From Gemmobacter caeruleus (GTDB taxonomy: Bacteria > Pseudomonadota > Alphaproteobacteria > Rhodobacterales > Rhodobacteraceae): a stretch of DNA of 64,000 bases. The DNA lies in contig NZ_VKKX01000022.1 of NCBI RefSeq assembly GCF_008271655.1, positions 124,001 through 188,000 on the forward strand, read 5' to 3'. Made by a program: the position numbers and the translations under genes. Shown one piece after another: positions 34,147 to 44,118 of the stretch. The notes beneath the pieces are model-generated. The model worked only from the letters and a program-made list of their open reading frames with translations, had not been told where the DNA came from and searched no databases. The stretch's first letter is position 1; each line of letters begins with the position of its first letter.

Positions 34147-34622
34147 TGCCGCTCAGCCATTTCGACGCGCAGGGCGATGCGCATATGGTCGATGTGTCGG
34201 ACAAGCCGGTGACGGCGCGGCTGGCGGTGGCGCGCGGTGCGGTGCGGATGTCGGCCGAGACGCTGGCGCTGGTGATCTCGGGCCAGGCGGCCAAGGGGGA
34301 CGTGCTGGCGGTGGCGCGGCTCGCGGGCATCATGGGTGCAAAGCGGACGGCCGACCTGATCCCGCTGTGCCATCCGCTGCCGGTGACCAAGGTGGCGCTT
34401 GACCTCAGGGCCGACCCGGCCCTGCCCGGCGTGGTGGTGGAGGCGACGGTCAAGACCACCGGCCAGACCGGGGTGGAGATGGAGGCGCTGACCGCCGTGT
34501 CGGTCGCCTGCCTGACGATCTATGACATGCTGAAGGCTGCCGAAAAATCCATGCAGATTGAGGGGATACGCCTTGTGCTGAAGGAAGGCGGCAAGTCGGG
34601 CCGCTATGAGGCAGCGCCGTGA
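34146..34622 (+). CDS. moaC: Cyclic pyranopterin monophosphate synthase
   Basis: Second step of molybdenum-cofactor synthesis. The 158 residues are full length, with [60 protein letters not shown] (catalytic Asp/Lys region) and [23 protein letters not shown] and stop overlap trpC and moeA by 1 and 4 bases, so trpC-moaC-moeA are one coupled unit. The cofactor is needed by MsrP in this window. Confidence 0.97.
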   Translation: MPLSHFDAQGDAHMVDVSDKPVTARLAVARGAVRMSAETLALVISGQAAKGDVLAVARLAGIMGAKRTADLIPLCHPLPVTKVALDLRADPALPGVVVEATVKTTGQTGVEMEALTAVSVACLTIYDMLKAAEKSMQIEGIRLVLKEGGKSGRYEAAP

Positions 34623-35794
34623 TTCCGGTCGCCGAGGCATTGGACCGGGTGCTGGCTCTGGCCACGCCGCTGCCGGTCGAAACCGTGCCGTTGGCGCAGG
34701 CCATGGGCCGCTGGCTGGCCGAACCCGTCGCCGCGCGGCTGGATCAGCCGCCCTTTGCGGCCTCGGCGATGGATGGATATGCCCTGCCCGAGGCGCCGGC
34801 CTCTGGCGCGCGCTATCGCGTGATCGGCGAGGCGGGGGCCGGGCATGGCTTTGCCGGCACGCTGACCGCAGGCGAGGCGCTGCGCATCTTTACCGGCGCG
34901 CCTGTGCCTGCAGACGCCCGGCATGTCGTCATTCAGGAAAACGTCACGCGGGCGGGCGATGTGATCACCGTGACCGAGGGCGGCGGGCAGGACAATATCC
35001 GCCCGCGCGGCGACGATTTTCGCGCGGGCGATCTGGTGACGCCGCGCTGCCTGGGTGCGCATGATCTGGCGCTGCTGGCGGCGATGAACCACGCGACGCT
35101 GCCGCTGCGCCGGCGGCCTGTCGTCGCGCTGCTGGCCACCGGGGATGAGCTGGTGATGCCTGGCGAAAGCCCGCGCGCCGACCAGATCATCGCCTCCAAC
35201 GCCTTTGCGCTGCGCGGGCTGGTCGAGGCGGCGGGCGGCATCGCGCGGTTGCTGCCGATCGCGCGCGACAGCGAGGCAAGCCTGCGCGCCGCGCTCGATC
35301 TGGTCGGCGAGGTCGATGTGCTGGTCACGATCGGCGGCGCCTCGGTCGGCGACCATGATGTGATCGCGCGGCTGGGCGAGGGGCTGGGGATGAGCCGGGC
35401 CTTTTACAAGATCGCGATGCGACCGGGCAAGCCGTTGATTGCAGGAACCTTTCAGGGGCGCCCCATGCTTGGCCTGCCGGGGAACCCGGTCTCGGCGGTG
35501 GTCTGTGCGCATCTGTTCCTGCTGCCGCTGCTGCGCGCGATGCAGGGTGACCCTGCCCCCGCGCCACGGCTGCGACACGGCGTGCTGGGCTGCGATACCG
35601 GCCCCGCCGGCCCCCGGGCGCATTACATGCGCGCGCGTCTCGACGAAGGCGCCGGCGCGCCGGTTGTCACCCCCTTTGCGCGGCAGGATTCGGCGCTGCT
35701 TTCAGTCTTGTGCGCCGCCGATGCGCTGCTGCTGCGCCCCGCCGGCGATGGCGCCCGCCGCGCGGGTGACAATGTGGAATTTCTGCCGCTCTAG
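34619..35794 (+). CDS. moeA: Molybdopterin molybdotransferase
   Basis: Inserts molybdate into adenylylated molybdopterin. The 391 residues contain the opening [89 protein letters not shown] and [20 protein letters not shown]. The start is GTG at 34619, overlapping the moaC stop codon (GTGA). It ends 81 bases before lexA, with the lexA promoter in between. Confidence 0.97.
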   Translation: MIPVAEALDRVLALATPLPVETVPLAQAMGRWLAEPVAARLDQPPFAASAMDGYALPEAPASGARYRVIGEAGAGHGFAGTLTAGEALRIFTGAPVPADARHVVIQENVTRAGDVITVTEGGGQDNIRPRGDDFRAGDLVTPRCLGAHDLALLAAMNHATLPLRRRPVVALLATGDELVMPGESPRADQIIASNAFALRGLVEAAGGIARLLPIARDSEASLRAALDLVGEVDVLVTIGGASVGDHDVIARLGEGLGMSRAFYKIAMRPGKPLIAGTFQGRPMLGLPGNPVSAVVCAHLFLLPLLRAMQGDPAPAPRLRHGVLGCDTGPAGPRAHYMRARLDEGAGAPVVTPFARQDSALLSVLCAADALLLRPAGDGARRAGDNVEFLPL

Positions 35795-35818
35795 GCGAAC
35801 AGGCTTGACACAAAGCGG

Positions 35819-35833
35819 GAACACGGGCAGAAC
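35819..35833. promoter_or_regulatory. SOS (LexA) box upstream of lexA
   Basis: GAACACGGGCAGAAC is an exact match to the alphaproteobacterial LexA site GAAC-N7-GAAC (equivalently GTTC-N7-GTTC). It lies 42 bases before the lexA ATG and just downstream of a TTGACA (35805-35810) that could be the -35 element, so LexA would repress its own transcription. Confidence 0.92.
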
Positions 35834-35875
35834 ATTAAGATAACTTCTGATGTGTCCGCGAAGGGGATTGGCCTG

Positions 35876-36568
35876 ATGCTCACGCGCAAGCAGTTGGAAT
35901 TGCTGGATTTCATCCGCGTCCGCATGGATCGCGACGGGGTTCCGCCGTCCTTCGACGAGATGAAAGAGGCGTTGGACCTGCGGTCCAAATCCGGGATCCA
36001 CCGGCTGATCACTGCGCTGGAGGAGCGTGGCTTCATCCGTCGTCTGGCGCATCGCGCCCGCGCGATCGAGATTGTGAAGCTGCCCGAAGCGATGGAAAAA
36101 CCCGGCTTTTCGCCGCGTGTGATCGAAGGCGCGCGCCCCGCGGCCCCGCCGCCGCGCGCGGCGATGCCGGTTGAGGCCATTCACGCGATGGAACTGCCCG
36201 TGATGGGCCGCATCGCCGCCGGTGTGCCGATCGAGGCGATTTCCGAAGTATCGCATCACGTTGCGGTGCCGGGGTCGATGCTGTCGGGCGCCGGTCAGCA
36301 CTACGCGCTGGAGGTGAAGGGCGATTCGATGATTGAGGCCGGGATCAACGATGGCGATATCGTGGTGATCCGCGAACAGAATACCGCGAATAATGGCGAT
36401 ATCGTCGTGGCCCTGGTCGATAATGCCGAGGCGACGCTGAAACGGTTCCGCCGCAAGGGCGACATGATCGCGCTGGAGGCGGCGAACCCCGCCTATGAGA
36501 CGCGGGTGTTCCCCGATCATATGGTCAAGGTGCAGGGCCGGCTGGTCGGCCTGATCCGCAGCTATTGA
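35876..36568 (+). CDS. lexA: LexA repressor
   Basis: SOS-response repressor and self-cleaving protease of 230 residues. The N-terminal winged helix ([37 protein letters not shown]) binds the SOS box. An alphaproteobacterial-type longer linker (about residues 75-100) contains PAAPPPRA. The cleavage site is Ala115-Gly116 in [11 protein letters not shown], the nucleophile Ser151 in [10 protein letters not shown] and the base Lys189 in EATLKRF. The start at 35876 fits other LexA proteins; 35852 is in frame but too early. Its 3' end overlaps the convergent comEC by 7 bases. Confidence 0.98.
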   Translation: MLTRKQLELLDFIRVRMDRDGVPPSFDEMKEALDLRSKSGIHRLITALEERGFIRRLAHRARAIEIVKLPEAMEKPGFSPRVIEGARPAAPPPRAAMPVEAIHAMELPVMGRIAAGVPIEAISEVSHHVAVPGSMLSGAGQHYALEVKGDSMIEAGINDGDIVVIREQNTANNGDIVVALVDNAEATLKRFRRKGDMIALEAANPAYETRVFPDHMVKVQGRLVGLIRSY

Positions 36569-38733
36569 TCCAGCGCAGCCCGGCGTTCTGGCGACAGGAT
36601 CAGGGGATCGAGAGGGGCGGCCCCGGCGCCCCGCTGCCAGAGCCTCTGACCCTGTCGGGCTGGCTGTGGGATCAATTGCCCATCCCGAAGCGTCAGCGCC
36701 AGCGCGCCGGTCTTTTGCAAGAAACGCTGATCCAGCAGGATGCAGTCGCCCGGCGCGGTGGGCGCCTCTGGCAGGCGCGCGGCGACAATCACCAGATCAG
36801 CGGCGGCGCAAGCGGCAGCGGCGCCCTCGGCTGCGGTCTTGCCCCGCAGATGCAGCCCCCGCCAGGGCCCGAGTTGAAAATGCCGCGCGGTCTTCGCCCC
36901 CTCGAATCCCGGGCGGGCGGCGGCGGTCGGTTGTTCGGTCAGGTCGCCGTCATTCTCCAACCAGCTTTGCGCGGCAAAACCCGCGCCGCGCGTGACGGAA
37001 AGCGACCGCCCTTCCGGCGTCATCAGCCCGACCAGCGCGCCATCCGGCGCGATCAGCAGATCCGGGCGCGGCGCCTGCGACCACAGCCCGAAGGCCACAA
37101 TCAGGACCGGCAGCGCCAGCACCCGCCGCCATCCGCGCCAAAGCGCGAGCCCCAGTCCGCCCAGTGTGATCAAGGGCAGCACCCAGGGCCCCGGCGCCAC
37201 GACCGGCGTCACCGCCCCCTCCCATTCCGCAACCATGGCGGCGACATACAGGATCCAGCGACAGCCCAGCCCCATGACCCAAAGCGGCAGATCGGCCAGC
37301 CCAAAGGGTGCCGCCAGCGCCGCCACCGCGCCGGCGGGCATCACCACGATGCCCATCACCGGAACGGTCAACAGATTGGCAAAAACGCCGAAATCGGCAA
37401 TCCGGTTGAAATGCGCCGCACCGAAAGGCCCGGTCGCCAACCCGGCCAGCAGCGAAGACAGAACCAGCGTGAAGGCCGGCATGACCCAGCGGGGAATGCG
37501 CCCGCGCAGCACCCCGCCCTCCAGCGCGCCAAAGCCCGCGATCAGCGAAATCGTCGCCGCGAAGGACATCTGGAACCCGGGGTCCAGCAGGCTTTCCGGC
37601 CGGACCAGCAGCAGGACCATCGCCGAAAGCGCGACCGAGCGCATCGACAGCGCCCGCCGGTCCAGCAGCACCGCGCCCAGCATCACGCAGACCATGAGAA
37701 AGGCGCGTTCGGTCGCCACGTTCGACCCGGAGAGCAAGAGGTAGAACCAGGCCACGCCCAACGAGACGACGGCGCTGATCTTCTTGGCGTTCACCCGCAA
37801 GGCCAGCGCCGGCACCAGGGCGATACCGCTGCGGATCAGGGTGAAGACAAAGCCGATCAGAAAGGCCATGTTCATGCCCGAAATTGCCAGAAGATGCGCA
37901 AGGCTGGAGGCACGCAGATCGGCGACGGCCGGCCCGCTCAGCCCCGAACGATCGCCGGTCATCACGCCGGAGGCAAAGGCGCCGGCATCACCCCCGATGC
38001 TCGCCTGAATGCCCGCCGACAGGGCCGCGCGCATCCGGTTCACCCATTGCTCGCGCGGGGCCGGATCGGCCAGACGCAAGACCGGCGTGCGGCTGTAGCC
38101 AAGCGCGCCGAGCTGCATGAACCAGGCCATGCGCTGAAAATCAAAGCCGCCGGGTTCGACCGGGCCTTCTGGCGGGGCCAGATGCGCGGTCATCTGCACC
38201 CGCTGCCCCGGCGTCGGCGTCATCACCGCGATCTTGCCATGTAGCGCGACACGCACCCGGTGCGGGGTCCGCTCCTGCGCCACCGCATCCAGCACGACCT
38301 GATCGAGCGTCAGCCGCAGCGCATCGGATTGCGATCGGTCGATTTCGACGATGCGGCCGGTAACCGGGCCGTAATAGCGGAATTCCAGCACCGGCGCGGC
38401 CACCAGATGCACCCGCAACCCGGCGGCGAGCCCCCCAAGCAGCACCATGGCCAAGGCGACGCAGAGGGGGTGGGCGACCTCCGGCCCCAGCCGCCAGAGC
38501 GCGACCAGCCCGACAAGGCCACAAACCATCGCGCCATAGGCCCAGAGCGGCGGTTCGTTCACCAGCCCGAACCACAGCCCGATCCCCAGCCCAAGGCAGA
38601 CCGGCGCCCAGGGGAACAGATAGCCCCGCGCCTCGGCCAAGGCCGTGAGCAGGGCCACGAAGGGCCATTGCGCCTGCCGCCACAGCGCCGCCACCTTGTT
38701 TCCCCGCCTCCTCTCGCCTATCACGCTGACCAA
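36562..38733 (-). CDS. comEC: ComEC/Rec2-type DNA-uptake channel protein
   Basis: Large polytopic inner-membrane protein of 723 residues that in competent bacteria carries single DNA strands into the cytoplasm. About ten hydrophobic segments are visible. The N-terminal part holds the OB-like ComEC N domain (about residues 115-230). The core Competence domain has [20 protein letters not shown] and [17 protein letters not shown], then [20 protein letters not shown]. The metallo-beta-lactamase-like C-terminal domain is present only as a divergent, shorter version. The start may be 38733 or slightly inside. The gene runs against lexA and is divergent from gltX. Confidence 0.93.
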   Translation of the reverse strand: MVSVIGERRRGNKVAALWRQAQWPFVALLTALAEARGYLFPWAPVCLGLGIGLWFGLVNEPPLWAYGAMVCGLVGLVALWRLGPEVAHPLCVALAMVLLGGLAAGLRVHLVAAPVLEFRYYGPVTGRIVEIDRSQSDALRLTLDQVVLDAVAQERTPHRVRVALHGKIAVMTPTPGQRVQMTAHLAPPEGPVEPGGFDFQRMAWFMQLGALGYSRTPVLRLADPAPREQWVNRMRAALSAGIQASIGGDAGAFASGVMTGDRSGLSGPAVADLRASSLAHLLAISGMNMAFLIGFVFTLIRSGIALVPALALRVNAKKISAVVSLGVAWFYLLLSGSNVATERAFLMVCVMLGAVLLDRRALSMRSVALSAMVLLLVRPESLLDPGFQMSFAATISLIAGFGALEGGVLRGRIPRWVMPAFTLVLSSLLAGLATGPFGAAHFNRIADFGVFANLLTVPVMGIVVMPAGAVAALAAPFGLADLPLWVMGLGCRWILYVAAMVAEWEGAVTPVVAPGPWVLPLITLGGLGLALWRGWRRVLALPVLIVAFGLWSQAPRPDLLIAPDGALVGLMTPEGRSLSVTRGAGFAAQSWLENDGDLTEQPTAAARPGFEGAKTARHFQLGPWRGLHLRGKTAAEGAAAACAAADLVIVAARLPEAPTAPGDCILLDQRFLQKTGALALTLRDGQLIPQPARQGQRLWQRGAGAAPLDPLILSPERRAALDQ

Positions 38734-38773
38734 AGGCTAAGGCCAACACGGTTTCCGAAAGGTTAACGCATCC

Positions 38774-40174
38774 ATGACCCCGCCCGTCGTCACCCGCTTT
38801 GCCCCCTCGCCCACCGGCTATCTGCATATCGGCGGCGGCCGGACGGCGCTGTTCAACTGGCTGTTCGCGCGCGGCCGGGGCGGCAAGTTCCTGCTGCGGA
38901 TCGAAGATACCGACCGCGAGCGTTCGACCCCCGAGGCCACGGCCGCGATCCTGCGCGGGCTGGAATGGCTGGGCCTTGACTGGGATGGCGACGTGATCAG
39001 CCAGTTCGAACGCCGCGACCGCCATGCCGAGGTCGCGCATGAGATGCTGGCGCGCGGCACGGCCTACAAGTGTTTCAGCACCAAGGAGGAAATCGACGCC
39101 TTCCGCGCCGAGGCAGAGGCGAAGGGCAGCTATGCCCTGTTCCAGAGCCCCTGGCGCGACGCCGACCCGGCCAGCTATCCCGACCGGCCCTATGCAATCC
39201 GCATGAAGGCGCCGCGCCTGGGCGAAACGGTGATCGACGATCAGGTTCAGGGCCAGGTCCGCATCAAGAACGAGACGCTGGACGACATGATCGTGCTGCG
39301 CTCGGACGGGACGCCGACCTATATGCTGGCGGTGGTCGTGGACGATCACGACATGGGCGTGACGCATGTGATCCGGGGCGATGACCATCTGGTAAACGCC
39401 GCACGGCAACAGATGGTCTATGACGCGATGGATTGGGCGGTGCCGGTCTGGGCGCATATCCCGCTGATCCACGGCCCCGACGGCAAGAAGCTGTCCAAGC
39501 GTCACGGCGCGCTTGGCGTCGAGGAATATCAGGCCATGGGCTATCCCGCGGCGGGGATGCGCAATTACCTGACGCGGCTGGGCTGGGCACATGGCGACGC
39601 CGAGTTCTTTACCAGCGCGCAGGCGATGGAATGGTTCGACCTGAAGGGAATCGGTCGCGCGCCGGCCCGGCTCGACTTCAAGAAGCTGGAGAATCTGTGC
39701 GGCCAGCACATCGCCGCCACGCCCGATGCTGCGCTGCTGCATGAACTGGAGGCATTTCTGGCGGCATCAGACCAGCCGGCCTTGACCCAAGACCAGCATC
39801 GGCTGATGCTGGCTGGCATGTCGAGCCTGAAGGAAAGGGCCAAAACATTTCCGGAACTTATTGAAAAGGCACGGTATATCCTTGCCGAACGCCCCATTTC
39901 GCGTGACGATGCGGCGGAAAGGGCGCTGGACGCGGTATCCCGTGGTATACTGAAAACATTGACGCCGCGCCTGCAAACTGCTAGCTGGACGAAGGATGAT
40001 CTTGAGGCCATCCTGACGGGGATCGCGGCAGAACACGGCATCGGCTTTGGCAAACTGGCCGCGCCGTTGCGGGCCGCCCTTGCCGGGCGCACGGTCAGCC
40101 CGAGCGTCTATGACATGATGCTGGTCATCGGTCAGGACGAGACGATTTCGCGGCTGGAGGATGCCGCGGCCTGA
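38774..40174 (+). CDS. gltX: Glutamyl-tRNA synthetase
   Basis: Class I synthetase of 466 residues. The HIGH motif is [20 protein letters not shown] and KMSKS appears as [40 protein letters not shown] is also conserved. Alphaproteobacteria often carry two gltX genes; whether this copy charges tRNA-Glu, tRNA-Gln or both cannot be read here, but gatB at 54.8 kb shows that the Gln-tRNA transamidation route is used. ATG at 38774, 40 bases from the divergent comEC. Confidence 0.97.
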   Translation: MTPPVVTRFAPSPTGYLHIGGGRTALFNWLFARGRGGKFLLRIEDTDRERSTPEATAAILRGLEWLGLDWDGDVISQFERRDRHAEVAHEMLARGTAYKCFSTKEEIDAFRAEAEAKGSYALFQSPWRDADPASYPDRPYAIRMKAPRLGETVIDDQVQGQVRIKNETLDDMIVLRSDGTPTYMLAVVVDDHDMGVTHVIRGDDHLVNAARQQMVYDAMDWAVPVWAHIPLIHGPDGKKLSKRHGALGVEEYQAMGYPAAGMRNYLTRLGWAHGDAEFFTSAQAMEWFDLKGIGRAPARLDFKKLENLCGQHIAATPDAALLHELEAFLAASDQPALTQDQHRLMLAGMSSLKERAKTFPELIEKARYILAERPISRDDAAERALDAVSRGILKTLTPRLQTASWTKDDLEAILTGIAAEHGIGFGKLAAPLRAALAGRTVSPSVYDMMLVIGQDETISRLEDAAA

Positions 40175-40251
40175 TCGCCGCGCCCTCTGCCCGCCCGCTA
40201 TTCGCCGCAGCGCCACCCCGGCGCTGCCCGCCAACGCAGAGGGACGTGACC

Positions 40252-41547
40252 ATGGCAGAGACCACCAGAACCGCGAAGCTGACGTTTGACGACAAGACCA
40301 TCGACCTGCCGATCCTGTCGGGCACCGTCGGACCTGACGTTCTGGACATCCGCAAGCTCTATGCCCAGGGCGATGTCTTCACCTACGATCCGGGCTTTAC
40401 CTCGACCGCGGCCTGCGACAGCGCGATCACCTATATCGACGGCGACAAGGGTGAGCTGCTGCATCGCGGCTATCCGATCGACCAGCTGGCCGAAAAGTCG
40501 CATTACCTCGAAGTCTGCTATCTGCTGCTGCACGGGGCGCTGCCCAATGCCGCGCAGATGAAGGATTTCGAAACCCGCATCACCCGGCACACCATGGTGC
40601 ATGAGCAGATGCACTATTTCTTCCGCGGCTTCCGTCGCGACAGTCACCCGATGGCGACCATGGTGGGCGTGGTCGGCGCGATGTCGGCCTTCTATCACGA
40701 CTCGACCGATATCAACGATCCCTGGCAGCGCGAAGTCGCCGCCATGCGCCTTATCGCCAAACTGCCGACCATCGCCGCGATGGCCTACAAGTATTCGGTG
40801 GGCCAGCCCTTCGTCTATCCGAAGAACAGCCTCGATTACGCCGCCAACTTCCTGCACATGTGCTTTGCGGTGCCCTGCGAGGATTATCAGGTCAGCCCGG
40901 TTCTGGCGAAGGCCATGGACCGCATCATGATGCTGCATGCCGATCACGAGCAGAACGCCTCGACCTCGACCGTGCGTCTGGCGGGCTCGTCGGGCGCCAA
41001 TCCCTTTGCCTGTATCGCGGCCGGCATCGCCTGTCTGTGGGGGCCGGCCCATGGCGGCGCCAACCAGGCCTGCCTGGAAATGCTGCGCGAGATCGGCACC
41101 GTGGATCGCATCCCGGAATTCGTGGCGCGCGCCAAGGACAAGAACGATCCGTTCCGCCTGATGGGCTTTGGCCACCGGGTCTACAAGAACTTTGACCCGC
41201 GCGCCAAGGTGATGAAGGAATCCGCCGACGAGGTGCTGGGCCTGCTGGGGATCGAGAACAACCCGACCCTGCAAGTCGCCAAGGAGTTGGAGCGTATCGC
41301 GCTGGAAGACCCCTATTTCGTCGAGAAGAAGCTCTATCCGAATGTCGATTTCTATTCGGGCATCATCCTCGATGCCATGGGCTTCCCGACCTCGATGTTC
41401 ACGCCGATCTTCGCGCTGAGCCGCACCGTCGGCTGGATCAGCCAGTGGCGCGAGATGATCGCCGACCCGACCCAGAAGATCGGCCGCCCGCGTCAGCTCT
41501 ATACCGGCGAGACGCAGCGCGACTATGTGGATGTGCGCCACCGCTGA
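40252..41547 (+). CDS. gltA: Citrate synthase, type II
   Basis: Hexameric-type citrate synthase of 431 residues. The catalytic residues are in [20 protein letters not shown] and [17 protein letters not shown] (His), [20 protein letters not shown] (His, Arg) and [14 protein letters not shown] (Asp). The N-terminal beta-domain [20 protein letters not shown] is typical of type II. The ATG at 40252 (MAETTR) is preferred over GTG at 40246. A strong terminator follows. Confidence 0.98.
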   Translation: MAETTRTAKLTFDDKTIDLPILSGTVGPDVLDIRKLYAQGDVFTYDPGFTSTAACDSAITYIDGDKGELLHRGYPIDQLAEKSHYLEVCYLLLHGALPNAAQMKDFETRITRHTMVHEQMHYFFRGFRRDSHPMATMVGVVGAMSAFYHDSTDINDPWQREVAAMRLIAKLPTIAAMAYKYSVGQPFVYPKNSLDYAANFLHMCFAVPCEDYQVSPVLAKAMDRIMMLHADHEQNASTSTVRLAGSSGANPFACIAAGIACLWGPAHGGANQACLEMLREIGTVDRIPEFVARAKDKNDPFRLMGFGHRVYKNFDPRAKVMKESADEVLGLLGIENNPTLQVAKELERIALEDPYFVEKKLYPNVDFYSGIILDAMGFPTSMFTPIFALSRTVGWISQWREMIADPTQKIGRPRQLYTGETQRDYVDVRHR

Positions 41548-41567
41548 GCCGGCGCCACGCGCGACAG

Positions 41568-41592
41568 GGCGGCCCCAAGGGGCCGCCTTTTT
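41568..41592 (+). terminator. Rho-independent terminator of gltA
   Basis: Stem GGCGGCCCC/GGGGCCGCC with a two-base AA centre, then TTTTT, 20 bases after the gltA stop codon. Confidence 0.93.
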
Positions 41593-41628
41593 CATTGCGG
41601 GGCGGCGGGGCAGTTGCGACAAGGGCCT

Positions 41629-42345
41629 ATGCGCATTACCCCGCGAATCTGGCTTGTCGATCTGGCCCGCAGCCTGGCGCTGCTGGGGATGGTGGTGTTC
41701 CATTTCACCTTTGACCTTCAGATGTTCGGGCTTGTTGCGCCGGGCACGGTGCAGGCCGGCCTGTTCTGGGGGCTGGCGCGCGCGGTGGCGGGCAGTTTCC
41801 TGGCGCTGGCGGGGGTCTCGCTCTGGCTCGCGCATGGAGAGGGAATCCGCTGGCGGGCGTTCTGGCGGCGCTGGCTCATGCTGGCCGGGGCGGCGGCGCT
41901 GGTCAGCCTGGCCACCCGCATTGCGATGCCGCAGGGCTGGGTCTATTTCGGCATCCTGCATTCCATCGCGCTCGGCAGCCTGCTGGGCCTGGCCTTTCTG
42001 CGCCTGCCCGGCTGGGTCAATCTGGGTCTGGGCCTTGCGCTGATCGGACTGAGCGCGCCGCTGGCGCAGATGCTGGACTGGAACCAGCCCGCCTTGCGTT
42101 TTCTGGGTCTGGGCACCCTGCCCGCCTATACGATGGATTACGAGCCGCTGTTCCCCTGGTTCGGCCCGCTGCTGATCGGTCTGGGGCTGGCGCGGCTGGC
42201 CGGGCCGCTCTGGCCGCGTCTGGCGCGGGTCACCGGGCCTGAGGCGCTGGCCTGGCCGGGGCGGCATTCGCTGGCGATCTATCTGATCCACCAGCCGCTG
42301 CTGATCGGCGGGCTGTGGCTCTGGCTGCGTTTCGCGGCGGCGTGA
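41629..42345 (+). CDS. DUF1624 membrane protein (heparan N-acetyltransferase-like)
   Basis: Polytopic membrane protein of 238 residues with about seven hydrophobic segments. IWLVDLARSLALLGMVVFHF opens the protein and carries the Asp and His typical of the DUF1624/YeiB-like acyltransferase group. FGILHSIALGSLLGLAFL and PGRHSLAIYLIHQPLLIGGL are the other conserved blocks. The substrate is unknown; acyl transfer across the membrane is a family-based guess. The ATG at 41629 follows AAGGGCCT. A PaaI-type thioesterase follows after 59 bases. Confidence 0.85.
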   Translation: MRITPRIWLVDLARSLALLGMVVFHFTFDLQMFGLVAPGTVQAGLFWGLARAVAGSFLALAGVSLWLAHGEGIRWRAFWRRWLMLAGAAALVSLATRIAMPQGWVYFGILHSIALGSLLGLAFLRLPGWVNLGLGLALIGLSAPLAQMLDWNQPALRFLGLGTLPAYTMDYEPLFPWFGPLLIGLGLARLAGPLWPRLARVTGPEALAWPGRHSLAIYLIHQPLLIGGLWLWLRFAAA

Positions 42346-42404
42346 CGCAGCGTCGCGCACGCGGCCCCCTTCCGCAGCGGCAAGGGATTTGCCATCCCTG
42401 CGGC

Positions 42405-42887
42405 ATGACCGATCCCGTCTTTGCCCGCACCGCCGCCGACCTGCCCAGCCGCGAAACGCTGCTGGCGATGTCGGGCCTTCAATTCATGCAGGACATGCTC
42501 GCGGGCCGCATCCCCCATCCGACCATCGCCGCGATCATGGGTTATCGCATCGCCTCGGTCGCGCCGGGTCGGGTGACGCTGACCGGGGCGGCGGGGTTTG
42601 AGCATACCAACCCCTTTGGCGGCGTGCATGGCGGCTGGTATGGCACGGTTCTGGATGCCGTGCTGGGCTGCGCGGTGATGACGGCCGTGCCGCAGGGGCG
42701 TTGGTATACGACGCTGGAATACAAGGTGAATATCACCCGCGCCCTGCCGATCGGCACCGAGATCGAGGCCGAGGGCCTGCTGGATCATGCCGGGCGCAGC
42801 ACGGCGGTCGCGCATGGCACGATCCGCGGCAAGGCCGACGGGCGGATCTATGCCACGGGATCGACGACCTGCATCATTCTCGAATAA
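42405..42887 (+). CDS. PaaI-family hot-dog thioesterase
   Basis: Hot-dog-fold protein of 160 residues. The diagnostic stretch is FEHTNPFGGVHGGWYGTVLD, with the HGG helix cap, followed by LEYKVNITRALPIGTEIEAE and GSTTCIIL at the end. It should hydrolyse an acyl-CoA; the acyl group is not predictable. The 3' end overlaps the convergent DUF2235 gene by 14 bases. Confidence 0.9.
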   Translation: MTDPVFARTAADLPSRETLLAMSGLQFMQDMLAGRIPHPTIAAIMGYRIASVAPGRVTLTGAAGFEHTNPFGGVHGGWYGTVLDAVLGCAVMTAVPQGRWYTTLEYKVNITRALPIGTEIEAEGLLDHAGRSTAVAHGTIRGKADGRIYATGSTTCIILE

Positions 42888-43980
42888 CGGCGCCCGTGAG
42901 CGGCGCCTCGGGCAGGCGCAGTTCGGGCAGCGACCAACGCTTCGGCTCCACCTCCAGCACCGAAGGATGCACGCGTTCGGACGGGTCGCGCCCGACCTTG
43001 CGGGCATGGCGCAGCAGGAAGGCCGCGCCAAAGCCCCGCCAGGTGCCCACCATCGGCGCATGGGCGTCGCAGGGAAAGCGGTCGCGCCAGCCCTCGGGCA
43101 GGGCCAGCCCACAGCCTTCGCCGCGCTCCAGCATCCAGACCAGCGGGATATTGGCCAGCGGACGCGCGGCGGTGAAATCGCCCAACTGGCCGCCGATATC
43201 GGCATGGCTGCCGCGAAACCAGACCTGTTGCACCTGCCCTTCCCATCCCGGCGGGCAATCCCACATCACCGGGGCAAAGACCGACCGGGTTTCGTGCAGG
43301 GCCAGCGCCTGATAGCCGTGGCGGATGGAACTGCCGAGATGGTGGTTGTGAAAGGCATGCCGCCCCTCGGTCAGCATCCAGAGCAGCGGCAGCCGCACCC
43401 CAAGCGCCTTGACCGTATCCCAGACCCCGACCATCTGGATCGGCGCCGCGTCATGGCAGTTTTCCAGCGCGAAGATGCGGGCGGCGCGGCCGTCGGGGTT
43501 TCGTTCGTAATGGCGATAGGCGAGCGTCACATTCCGCTCGGTCGCGGTTTCCTGCCGCAACAGGCCCACCCGGTCGATCACCCCGGCCAGGCTGCGCACC
43601 GCATAGGCACCGCGCGAATAGCCCAGCAGAAAGATGCGGTCGCCGGGGCGATAATGGCTGGCCAGCCAGCCATAGGCGCGGCGGATCTGGCGGTTGATGC
43701 CGCGCCCCTGCAAGACATCGACCGTGTCCGACCAGCTTTCCCATTGCAGGCCCGGTTCGTAATAGAGACTGCGTCGCTGCGCCCCCGGCACCGGTTCGCG
43801 CAGGATCTGGAACGCCCGCCCCGCATTGCTTTCGCGCCCCGGATGCAGCGAGGCCAGCGTGCCATCCAGCACCACGACATGATCCACCGCCCCGCGCTGC
43901 ACACCCCGAGGCGGCGCCTCGGCCGGCACGACATCGGCCGGCCGGCGAAACCAGCGTGACAGACGGTCAAGGAAACTCAT
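42874..43980 (-). CDS. DUF2235 alpha/beta-hydrolase
   Basis: Alpha/beta-hydrolase of 368 residues. The nucleophile elbow is FLLGYSRGAYAVRSLAGVID (GxSxG-like, G-Y-S-R-G), and QMVGVWDTVKALG and WFRGSHADIGGQLGD supply the candidate acid and histidine. DUF2235 proteins include type VI secretion phospholipase effectors (Tle family) and free-standing enzymes. No T6SS, VgrG, PAAR or immunity-like gene is nearby and there is no signal peptide, so a housekeeping lipase-like role is equally possible. Confidence 0.88.
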   Translation of the reverse strand: MSFLDRLSRWFRRPADVVPAEAPPRGVQRGAVDHVVVLDGTLASLHPGRESNAGRAFQILREPVPGAQRRSLYYEPGLQWESWSDTVDVLQGRGINRQIRRAYGWLASHYRPGDRIFLLGYSRGAYAVRSLAGVIDRVGLLRQETATERNVTLAYRHYERNPDGRAARIFALENCHDAAPIQMVGVWDTVKALGVRLPLLWMLTEGRHAFHNHHLGSSIRHGYQALALHETRSVFAPVMWDCPPGWEGQVQQVWFRGSHADIGGQLGDFTAARPLANIPLVWMLERGEGCGLALPEGWRDRFPCDAHAPMVGTWRGFGAAFLLRHARKVGRDPSERVHPSVLEVEPKRWSLPELRLPEAPLTGAVIRE

Positions 43981-44059
43981 CCCCCCTCCCTCCGACTGGT
44001 CCCACCGTTCCGCATCACTTCCCTCCGCATCCTGCGGTCATGCTAGAGGGCAAATGGTA

Positions 44060-44091
44060 AACGCCCGGTGGAGCATGTCCAGCCGGGCGTT
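44060..44091 (-). terminator. Terminator of the ornithine decarboxylase gene
   Basis: Stem AACGCCCGG/CCGGGCGTT, extended by an inner TGGA/TCCA pair around GCATG. Read on the minus strand it lies 27 bases after the stop codon and is followed by TTTACCATTT. Confidence 0.85.
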
Positions 44092-44118
44092 CGCAATGTC
44101 AGAAATTTGACTGGCCGA

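Noticed and set aside
34147-34622. Moco riboswitch before moaC
   Set aside because: moaC begins on the stop codon of trpC, so no leader exists there.
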